Assembly: GCA_963662355.1 (NCBI GenBank)
Contig: OY759361.1
Location: forward strand, 1,550,001 to 1,614,000
Direction of reading: 5' to 3'
Origin: WTFY01 sp026713925
GTDB taxonomy: Bacteria > Pseudomonadota > Gammaproteobacteria > UBA4575
Length of the DNA stretch: 64,000 nucleotides
Part shown: piece by piece, positions 57,089 through 64,000 of the stretch
Position numbering within the stretch: position 1 is the stretch's first letter
How the letters are laid out: every line of letters begins with the position of its first letter
Made by a program: the position numbers and the translations under genes
The notes under the pieces: generated by a model
Seen by the model: the letters and a program-made list of their open reading frames with translations, nothing else
Told to the model about the DNA's origin: nothing
Databases searched by the model: none

Positions 57089-58351
57089 ATGAAAGTGGAT
57101 ATCACGGTCCCGGAACTGGCTGAATCTATTACTGAGGCAGTGATCGGTGAATGGCTCAAGAAACCCGGTGACTGGATACAGGAAGGAGAACAACTTGTAG
57201 ATATTGAAACCGATAAGGTCATTCTGGAAATCACGGCTCCAGGAAGTGGTGAACTTGCCTCAATTCGTAAGCAAACCAATGAGCAGGTACAGAGCAACGA
57301 AGTCATTGCCGTACTGGATACGAGTAAAAAAGGCAGCAAAGCGTCTTCTGCGCCTGCGAAACAGTCAAAAGACAAAGCTGAACCTCAAGAGACTGCATCA
57401 CCCGCTGCCGGTGAGGCTGTTTCCGAGTCACATGCACCACCCGTAGCAACTGCACCTGCTAAAACAAGTCCGGCAGTGAGAAAGCTGGCTGCAGATCATG
57501 GAATTGATATCAGGAGTATCCGTGGCACTGGAAAAGGCGGGCGTGTCACGAAGCAAGATGTCGAGGCGCATACCCATACTCCCAAAGCAGAGGCAGATCC
57601 TGTACCGAATGGGGTTGCTGCTCCTCAAGCCGTGCCAAGTGCAAAGGGGGCACGGAAAGAGAAAAGGCTGCCGATGACTAACTTGCGCAAGACCATTGCT
57701 AAACGGTTAGTCAGCGCGCAGCAGCAAAGTGCGATGCTGACGACCTTTAATGAAGCTAACATGAGTAATATTATTGACTTGCGACAGAAATATAAGCAAA
57801 ACTTTGAGAAAACACATGGCGTCAAGCTAGGTTTCATGTCCTTTTTTATCAAGGCGTGCATTGAAGCGTTAAGAGAGTTTCCTATCATCAACGCCTCTTT
57901 AGACGGAGAAGACATCGTATATCACGATTACTTTGATGTCGGTGTGGCGGTCAGCACACAGCGAGGGCTGATCGTTCCTGTTATTCGTGATGCAGACCAG
58001 CTTACGTTTGCGGAGATTGAAAGCAGGATTGCCGATTTTGCTTCCAGGGCACGCGATAACAAGGTCACTGTTGAAGAACTTACAGGTGGCACCTTTACTA
58101 TTACCAACGGGGGGATTTTTGGGTCAATGATGTCAACACCCATTATCAACCCGCCGCAAAGTGCAATACTTGGCATGCATTCCATACAGCCCCGCCCGGT
58201 TGTACAAAATGATGAAATTGGTATAGCACCCATGATGTATCTTGCTTTGAGCTATGATCATCGAACAATCGATGGCAAGGAGGCCGTGCAGTTTTTAGTG
58301 CGCGTCAAAGATACCATTGAAGATCCTGCACGACTTCTGCTTCAAGCTTGA
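57089..58351 (+). CDS. sucB: Dihydrolipoyl succinyltransferase (E2)
   Basis: The 420-residue protein has one lipoyl domain with the lysine in DIETDKVILEI. A proline/alanine linker follows, then an E3-binding domain (SPAVRKLAADHGIDI, GKGGRVTKQDV) and a catalytic domain ending with SYDHRTIDGKEAVQFL. It transfers succinyl groups to CoA and forms the core of the complex. It follows sucA by 34 bp and precedes lpd by 14 bp. Confidence 0.96.
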   Translation: MKVDITVPELAESITEAVIGEWLKKPGDWIQEGEQLVDIETDKVILEITAPGSGELASIRKQTNEQVQSNEVIAVLDTSKKGSKASSAPAKQSKDKAEPQETASPAAGEAVSESHAPPVATAPAKTSPAVRKLAADHGIDIRSIRGTGKGGRVTKQDVEAHTHTPKAEADPVPNGVAAPQAVPSAKGARKEKRLPMTNLRKTIAKRLVSAQQQSAMLTTFNEANMSNIIDLRQKYKQNFEKTHGVKLGFMSFFIKACIEALREFPIINASLDGEDIVYHDYFDVGVAVSTQRGLIVPVIRDADQLTFAEIESRIADFASRARDNKVTVEELTGGTFTITNGGIFGSMMSTPIINPPQSAILGMHSIQPRPVVQNDEIGIAPMMYLALSYDHRTIDGKEAVQFLVRVKDTIEDPARLLLQA

Positions 58352-58365
58352 TTGGAGAATTTCGC

Positions 58366-59781
58366 ATGCAGCAGTATGAAGTTATTGTGGTAGGTGCTGG
58401 GCCTGCCGGTTATGTATGTGCGATACGCTGTGCGCAACTGGGACTTAAAGTGGCGTGTATTGACAAAAGGGTCGATACAAGGGGCAAGCCAAAACTGGGT
58501 GGTACTTGCCTGAATGTGGGCTGTATCCCCTCCAAGGCGTTACTTGATTCGACACATCATGTCCAGTTCATCAATGAACAGGCGGGTACGCATGGCCTAA
58601 AAGTCTCCGGCCTTGAGGTGGATGTTCCTGCAATGCAGAAACGTAAAGATCATGTTGTTCGGACCCTGGTGGGCGGAGTGGCCAGCCTGCTCAAGAAAAA
58701 CAAAGTCGATGTGATTTCCGGTACTGCCGGGTTTATAGCTCCACAGAAGATTCGTGTGGATCATGCGGGGGGAGCTTCTCAGGATCTGCAAGGCAAGCAT
58801 ATCGTGATTGCTAGTGGGTCAGAGCCCGTTGATATTCAAGCTGCGCCGGTGGATGGTGACTGTATTGTCGATTCAACAGGTGCATTGGAGTTTCATGAGG
58901 TTCCGCAAAGACTGGGCATTATCGGGGCAGGTGTCATAGGGCTGGAGATGGGCAGTGTTTGGAGTCGTTTAGGGTCTGAAGTGGTCATTTTAGAAGCACT
59001 CCCAGAATTTCTGGCTATGGCTGATCAGGCCGTCAGCAAGGAAGCATTCAAGATTTTGGTCAAGCAGGGGCTCGATATAAGGCTGAACTGCAAGGTTCAG
59101 GAAGCGCGGACAAGCAGTGACAAAGTTCAGGTGGTGTACAGCACGGGCAACACAGAACAGTCACTGGAGGTGGACAAACTCATTGTTGCTGTTGGACGCA
59201 GGCCCAATACTGAAGGACTCAACCTGGATGACCTGGGTATTAAAACAGACCAGAAGGGCTTTATTGAGGTTGACTCTCACTGGGAGACATCTGTCAAAGG
59301 TGTCTATGCTATAGGCGACGTGATTGGTGGTGCCATGCTGGCACACAAGGGATCGGAAGAAGGAGTTGCACTGGCTGAACTGCTGGCAGACCAGTCTGCA
59401 CATGTAAGTTACGAATCCATTCCATGGGTAATTTACACGTGGCCTGAAATTGCCTGGGCAGGCAGGACAGAACGACAATGCAAGGAATCCGGTATTGACT
59501 ATCGTACTGGCGTATTTCCATTCATGGCGCTGGGCCGTGCGCATGCGATGGGTCATGCTGAAGGCATGTTTAAAATTGTAGGGGATGCGAGCACCGACCG
59601 GATTCTGGGAGTTCACATTCTGGGTCCGAACGCTTCGGAACTAATCAGCGAAGCAGTCGTGGCTATGGAGTCTGAGCTGTATACGGAAGACCTTGCACGC
59701 ATGATACATGCTCATCCAAGTCTAGCAGAAGGCATGCATGAGGCTGCATTGGCAGTAGGCGGGCGCGCCATCCATTTCTAG
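58366..59781 (+). CDS. lpd: Dihydrolipoyl dehydrogenase (E3)
   Basis: The 471-residue flavoprotein reoxidises dihydrolipoamide. It has the FAD motif VVGAGPAGYVCAIR, the redox-active pair in GGTCLNVGCIPSKALL, GVIGLEMGSVW and the catalytic His in HAHPSLAEGMHEA. The ATG at 58366 is set by a GGAGA ribosome site 7 bases upstream. It completes the 2-oxoglutarate dehydrogenase set and may also serve other complexes. Confidence 0.96.
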   Translation: MQQYEVIVVGAGPAGYVCAIRCAQLGLKVACIDKRVDTRGKPKLGGTCLNVGCIPSKALLDSTHHVQFINEQAGTHGLKVSGLEVDVPAMQKRKDHVVRTLVGGVASLLKKNKVDVISGTAGFIAPQKIRVDHAGGASQDLQGKHIVIASGSEPVDIQAAPVDGDCIVDSTGALEFHEVPQRLGIIGAGVIGLEMGSVWSRLGSEVVILEALPEFLAMADQAVSKEAFKILVKQGLDIRLNCKVQEARTSSDKVQVVYSTGNTEQSLEVDKLIVAVGRRPNTEGLNLDDLGIKTDQKGFIEVDSHWETSVKGVYAIGDVIGGAMLAHKGSEEGVALAELLADQSAHVSYESIPWVIYTWPEIAWAGRTERQCKESGIDYRTGVFPFMALGRAHAMGHAEGMFKIVGDASTDRILGVHILGPNASELISEAVVAMESELYTEDLARMIHAHPSLAEGMHEAALAVGGRAIHF

Positions 59782-60502
59782 ATACAATTACGTGATCTGG
59801 TAACAGCATCAATCCGTGCTTTCCTAGGGTCAGTGTTCTATCTGCAATGGCAGGTATGGCAGGTCTTGTTGCGTCCAGCCATGCCCAAGGCGCTTTTAGT
59901 TTCCAAGCAGTCAGAAAGCCTGTTTACTGTAATTTCAGAGGCTGTCGACAAGTAAGAAGTATCTTGCTTGTACAACTTCTGCTACAGGCAACAGATGAAC
60001 CTGCAAGTGAATAGGATATGGTCCGCCCACCACGGTTTCATAATTTGCTGGTACATCTGGGTCTGAAAATCGCGGGCTGTGTTGTCATGGGGCAGTTGAT
60101 TTGCCGGCAAGGCTGAAAAAAATTGACTCTGGCTCGATTAAGCTTGGCTGGATTGTGGCCCGGCATGGCCATGCATTTCCAGGCACAACAGTCTGGTTAT
60201 ATACGCGACGAATTCCACTTGGAATCAGGGTCTGATATTTGATCCTTGGTGTACAGCCGGCCGACCTTGCCGGGTTCGTGTGAGAGAGGATGCCGATACC
60301 TGGAAACAGCATCCTCTCAGTGGGAACTGGGAGCGGTTGCACTGCAAGTTGTGATGCAAGAATGCGAATATTTCGTGAATATATAGACACTTCTGAGCTT
60401 TTAGTGCATTATTGCGCATGCGGTCGACTGTCATTGCAGGCGACACGCGTAAAGAAATTTATAATGCATGGTTACCGGTTTTCATGAAGGTTTTGCAGCG
60501 GG
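59782..60502. other. Gene-free stretch with possible decayed exported-protein remnants
   Basis: No intact gene is supported. Two plus-strand pieces look like broken N-termini of exported proteins. One at about 59833-60004 reads LSAMAGMAGLVASSHAQ before a stop. One at about 60130-60234 reads GMAMHFQAQQSGYIRDEFHL before a stop, with a weak resemblance to signal-peptide SH3-type proteins. Neither has a ribosome site. The many other short frames look random. The stretch may be a gene graveyard or may hold an unrecognised RNA. Confidence 0.3.
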
Positions 60503-60519
60503 TTTGATATAATATCAAA
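60503..60519. promoter_or_regulatory. Perfect 17-bp palindrome covering a -10 box upstream of the RRM gene
   Basis: The sequence tttgatataatatcaaa is an exact inverted repeat (8-bp arms around one base). It contains TATAAT at 60508-60513, giving an operator-over-promoter layout about 195 bp before the RRM gene start. A regulator bound here would block RNA polymerase. No matching -35 at normal spacing is obvious. Confidence 0.45.
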
Positions 60520-60712
60520 TCGTCATTCTATTCGTATTCGTATCTAAAGCAATTTTCTTGATCGACTATTCTCCAGGGTTTTTGCATTTTAGTTAGTCAT
60601 GCGAGCTGTATAAGCACTGCTGTTTTACCAGAAAATACCTAATCATCATTAATGAAATCGAGTGTCAGAATTCGGCAGTGTTCGTAAATGGCACACATGC
60701 TCAGGAGAAAGA

Positions 60713-60973
60713 ATGAATATTTATATTGGAAATTTGCCATACAGCATCTCTGAAGATGAGTTGCGAGAGTTGTTTGCAGTTCACGGTGAAGTGTCGAGTG
60801 CGAGCATTATCATGGACAGGGAATCAGGCCGCTCGAAAGGCTTTGGTTTCATTGAAATGCCGGATAAGGCTCAGGGTGAGAGTGCAATCAATGCATTGAA
60901 TGAATCTAATGTGCAGGGACGTAATGTCAGAGTGAATGAAGCGCGTCCGCGCCCAGACAGAAATCGTCGTTAG
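60713..60973 (+). CDS. RNA-binding protein with one RRM domain
   Basis: The 86-residue protein is a single RRM with RNP2 IYIGNLPY at residues 3-10 and RNP1 KGFGFIEM near 45-52, followed by a short basic tail (RPRPDRNRR). Such small RRM proteins bind single-stranded RNA and are often induced by cold. The ATG at 60713 has AGGAGA 6-7 bases upstream, which rules out the longer frame. It stands alone behind a long upstream region that contains the palindromic promoter candidate, so its leader RNA could be about 190 bases. Confidence 0.92.
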   Translation: MNIYIGNLPYSISEDELRELFAVHGEVSSASIIMDRESGRSKGFGFIEMPDKAQGESAINALNESNVQGRNVRVNEARPRPDRNRR

Positions 60974-60995
60974 TTGCATGGTCTGGCTGGGTTGG

Positions 60996-63050
60996 CTAAT
61001 CGCCTGCCGACCTGAACTCGGGATATAGCTCCTCCCAGCCAAGGTCCGGTTTGAACCGGCCTCCAAACTGCTTTTGTAGGGTACCTAACGTCTCAAGCAG
61101 TGTCATGGCTCCCCTTGAGTCAATGTATTGCATCGGGCCTCCTCGAAATGGGGCAAATCCCGTACCAAAAATAATTCCCGCGTCAAGGAAATCCTTGTCC
61201 GCCACGATTTTTTCCCGAAGGCATGCAATGGATTCATTGAGTATTCTCAGCACCAAGCGGTCCTGTATGGTTTTATCGTCACCGTTCGATGATCTGCGCG
61301 CATTTGATGATTTTTTCCCTTGTTTCCATGTGTAAAATCCTTGTCCGGACTTTCTGCCCAGTTTTCCTTCCTGAACCATAGATCTGAAAGATTCGGGGAC
61401 ACCAAATCCGTATGCTTGGTCTAGGCACTCAGCAACATGCAAGCCGATATCCAGTCCAACAGTGTCGGCAAGTTCCAGCGGGCCCATGGGCATGCCGAAT
61501 CTAGTCGCAGCTTGATCAATCGCAGCTACTGAAGTGCCCGCTTCCCTTAGCAGGCCTGCTTCTACGATATACGGCGTGAGAATCCGGTTGACGAGAAATC
61601 CTGGCGCACTTTTTACTGGTAAAGGCAATTTGTCAATCTGCCTGGCAAAATTGATGGCACGCTGCCGGATTTCCGGGTCTGTGTGGACACCATTTACAAT
61701 TTCAATCAACGGCATTTTTGTGACTGGATTGAAAAAGTGTATGCCAATCAGGCGTTGTGGGTCTGTGAGTGAGTCGCAAAGCTTTTCTATCTCAATGCTG
61801 GATGTGTTGGTGGCCAGCAGGGCATCTTTTTTTATCCTGGGTTCGATTGAAGCGAATAGCTGTTGCTTGGCCTCCCTGTTTTCAAATACAGCTTCAATAA
61901 TCACATCGGCCTTGCCAAGTCCATTGCCCTGAATATCAGGAATATAGCGGTCCATTGCAGTTCTGATGGACAGCCGGTTTCCAAGATGCTTCTTGAAGTA
62001 CTTCCAAGCGCGCATTCTAGCTTGAGCCAGGCTTTCTGGCCGGACATCCTGGAGGGTAACGGTCAGGCCCTTGTGTACGCACCAAGCCGCAATGTCGCCA
62101 CCCATCACACCCGCGCCAATTACATGCACGTGCCTTGCAGGAGTTGACTCGTTGTTGGCAAGGCTTTTGAGTTTTTTGGACAACATGAATGTACGTATGA
62201 GGTTTCTTGAAGTATCGGTCACGCTGAGTTTTGCTACAGAATTCGCTTCGTTTTGCAGCATTTGTTCTTCTGTGCCGTAATGTTTGTCCCAGTGCCGGAC
62301 CATGGCATACGGAGCCGGATAATGTTCGGGCAGTGCTTTTCTGGCAATTTGCTTGCGCATTCTGGCTGCAATGACAGAGCGTGCCGGGCGACTGTTGAGC
62401 AGTCTTGCAAAACTTGAGCCCCGGTGTTTTGAAGGCAGGCTCATCAGTAGCTGACGTGCCGCATTTTCCATCTGTCGCTCAGGTACGATGTGATCGATCA
62501 GGCCGATATTTTTTGCACGTCGTGTATTGATACTGCGTCCTGTCAGCATCAGGTCCATGGCAATGAGCGGATTGACGTGTCGCAGGACCCGGACAGTTCC
62601 CCCGTACCCTGGATGAATACCCAGCTTTACTTCGGGGAAGGAAAAACGTGTGCCCGGGTCATCCAGTGCTACCCGGTAATCACACGCCAGTGCAAGCTCC
62701 AGCCCGCCCCCGATACAGAACCCGTTGATGGCAGCAACGGTAGGGCAGGGGAAACGGTCAAGCTGATCCATAATCCCTTGACCGAACCTGATTTTTTCCA
62801 GCGCCTGCTGTGAGCTGGGTATTTCGGTAAATTCATTTATATCGGCTCCTGCAATGAATCCTCTGCCCTTTCCTGAAATCACAACCAGTCCTGAAGGCGG
62901 TTTGTCTGCCAGCTGGTCCAGGATTTGATGGAGCTCGCCAAGAACCTTCTCAGACAAGATATTTGTGCGGCTGCCGGCAACGTCCAGCCTGAGCCAGGCC
63001 AGGTTGCTGTTGTCGTGACAGATGGTCCAGTTAAGATATTGTGTGGACAT
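60996..63050 (-). CDS. fadJ: Enoyl-CoA hydratase / 3-hydroxyacyl-CoA dehydrogenase fusion
   Basis: From the ATG at 63050 the protein has 684 residues. The N-terminal crotonase domain contains GFIAGADINEF and the oxyanion segment GGGLELALACDYRVA. The dehydrogenase part starts HVIGAGVMGGDIAAW and continues with the IGIHFFNPVTKMPLIEIV catalytic region, ending with a second C-terminal domain. It carries out two steps of fatty acid beta-oxidation. The thiolase gene ends 10 bp upstream on the same strand, so the pair matches fadI-fadJ order. FadB-like naming is possible. Confidence 0.9.
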   Translation of the reverse strand: MSTQYLNWTICHDNSNLAWLRLDVAGSRTNILSEKVLGELHQILDQLADKPPSGLVVISGKGRGFIAGADINEFTEIPSSQQALEKIRFGQGIMDQLDRFPCPTVAAINGFCIGGGLELALACDYRVALDDPGTRFSFPEVKLGIHPGYGGTVRVLRHVNPLIAMDLMLTGRSINTRRAKNIGLIDHIVPERQMENAARQLLMSLPSKHRGSSFARLLNSRPARSVIAARMRKQIARKALPEHYPAPYAMVRHWDKHYGTEEQMLQNEANSVAKLSVTDTSRNLIRTFMLSKKLKSLANNESTPARHVHVIGAGVMGGDIAAWCVHKGLTVTLQDVRPESLAQARMRAWKYFKKHLGNRLSIRTAMDRYIPDIQGNGLGKADVIIEAVFENREAKQQLFASIEPRIKKDALLATNTSSIEIEKLCDSLTDPQRLIGIHFFNPVTKMPLIEIVNGVHTDPEIRQRAINFARQIDKLPLPVKSAPGFLVNRILTPYIVEAGLLREAGTSVAAIDQAATRFGMPMGPLELADTVGLDIGLHVAECLDQAYGFGVPESFRSMVQEGKLGRKSGQGFYTWKQGKKSSNARRSSNGDDKTIQDRLVLRILNESIACLREKIVADKDFLDAGIIFGTGFAPFRGGPMQYIDSRGAMTLLETLGTLQKQFGGRFKPDLGWEELYPEFRSAGD

Positions 63051-63060
63051 GGGATTCAGC

Positions 63061-64000
63061 TCACTGAAGACTTTCCACAAGCATGGCGCCGCCTTGACCA
63101 CCGCCGATGCAAAGCGTGGCCACACCCAGTTTTGCATGGTTGCGCCGCAGCACTTTCAGGAGATGGTGCACGATTCGTGCGCCACTGGCACCCACTGGAT
63201 GGCCGATGCTGATCGCACCTCCGTCTACATTGAGTCGTTCATGAGGGATTTCTCCGAAGGCCTTGTCCAGGCCTAGCTCGGTCTGGCAGTACTTGTCATC
63301 CTTGCATGCTGCCATACAGGCCAGCACCTGCGCAGCAAAGGCCTCGTTGAGCTCCCAGTAATCAATGTCCGCAATACTCATGTTCAGCTTGAACAGCATG
63401 GCCGCGGTAGCGTGTACGGGACCAAGCCCCATTTGTGCCGGATCCAGTGCTGCCCAGTCAGACGCTATAATGCGTCCAATAGGTGACAGGTTGTGTTTTT
63501 TGACTGCAGCTTCGCTCGCCAGGATCACCCAGGCTGCACCGTCTGTGATTTGTGCGCTGTTGCCTGCTGTGACACTGCCAAATTTTTTGTCAAACACAGG
63601 TTTCAGACGTGCCAGCTTGTCAAGACTTGAATCTGGTCTCGCTCCGTCGTCTTGGCTGTAAAAATTTCCTTTGCTGTCATAGATCGTTTCAATTTCTTCC
63701 AGGTATTTGCTTTTTTGTGCATGCATAAGACGTTGATGGCTTGTTACAGCATAGTTGTCCATCTCGGCCCTGGTGATCCCGAATCGATGCACAAGGTTTT
63801 CGGCAGTCTGTCCCATGGACAGGCCGATTACGGGGTCAGCCAAGCCTTTGAGCAAGCCAATGACCGGAACAAAGAAACCGGGTCTGAGTTTTACCAGGGT
63901 GTGGATTTTTTGCCATGCGGATTTTGAACGGTTCATATCTGCCAGCCAGTCCACCATATGACGGTTGTACAGTACCGGTGAATGACTCATGGCTTCGGTT
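63061..64000 (-). CDS. fadI: Acetyl-CoA acyltransferase (thiolase), N-terminus beyond the window
   Basis: The frame runs off the right edge. The 310 or so residues visible are the C-terminal two thirds of a thiolase, starting at the MSHSPVLY segment that normally follows GGxES. They include NEAFAAQVLACM, the catalytic His in GGAISIGHPVGASGARI and the second catalytic Cys in LCIGGGQGGAM. The N-terminal nucleophilic Cys lies outside. It should cleave 3-ketoacyl-CoA with the fadJ product encoded 10 bp downstream. FadI rather than FadA is suggested by gene order only. Confidence 0.85.
   Translation of the reverse strand, partial: TEAMSHSPVLYNRHMVDWLADMNRSKSAWQKIHTLVKLRPGFFVPVIGLLKGLADPVIGLSMGQTAENLVHRFGITRAEMDNYAVTSHQRLMHAQKSKYLEEIETIYDSKGNFYSQDDGARPDSSLDKLARLKPVFDKKFGSVTAGNSAQITDGAAWVILASEAAVKKHNLSPIGRIIASDWAALDPAQMGLGPVHATAAMLFKLNMSIADIDYWELNEAFAAQVLACMAACKDDKYCQTELGLDKAFGEIPHERLNVDGGAISIGHPVGASGARIVHHLLKVLRRNHAKLGVATLCIGGGQGGAMLVESLQ

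Overview
The window looks like chromosome of a free-living or host-associated gammaproteobacterium. The evidence is Gram-negative envelope genes (lolC, lolD, msbA, lpxK, kdsB), the nudJ-mnmA-hflD order, clpS-clpA convergent with infA, a fabD-fabG-acpP-fabF-pabC-mltG-tmk-holB string, sucA-sucB-lpd and a fadI-fadJ type beta-oxidation pair. I cannot name the genus from the sequence alone.

Three blocks differ in base composition by eye. Block 1 (about 125-12200) is GC-rich. It begins with a complete tRNA-Arg(UCG) followed at once by a truncated tyrosine integrase. It carries a minus-strand nitrate assimilation operon, read nirB, nirD, nasA, a fused iron-sulfur/membrane-anchor subunit, narK, then a PP2C phosphatase-Ser/Thr kinase fusion. 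Upstream sits a J-domain/HIRAN gene pair. Block 2 (about 12224-24900) is clearly AT-richer in its urease part. It begins at a 56-bp 3' fragment of a tRNA-Thr(CGU) gene, an apparent attachment-site remnant. It holds a complete urease operon (ureE, ureF, fused ureAB, ureC, ureG, ureD), a GlnT-type glutamine synthetase homologue, a GNAT acetyltransferase, a FadL-family outer-membrane protein, and an ATP-grasp/alpha-E/transglutaminase operon. Block 3 (about 25635-64000) has intermediate composition and ordinary housekeeping genes.

Together blocks 1 and 2 are a nitrogen-acquisition region. Nitrate is imported by NarK and reduced by NasA and NirBD to ammonium. Urea is split by urease. A glutamine synthetase-like enzyme lies next to the urease genes and may capture ammonium or an amine. 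Both blocks look acquired at tRNA genes, one beside the other. The core block covers lipoprotein and lipid A/KDO export and synthesis, a Gld-like ABC exporter with a DUF4340 partner, purine and TCA enzymes, Clp proteolysis, type II fatty acid synthesis, DNA precursor/replication functions, the 2-oxoglutarate dehydrogenase complex, an RRM protein and beta-oxidation.

The points most worth a second look are the tRNA-Thr fragment marking the urease boundary, a UreC that is three residues short in a substrate-pocket loop, the quinol-type FeS/anchor fusion serving a cytoplasmic nitrate reductase, the J-domain/HIRAN pair, and the co-location of GS-like, GNAT, ATP-grasp, alpha-E and transglutaminase genes. 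I see no CRISPR array, rRNA gene, insertion sequence or intact recombinase.
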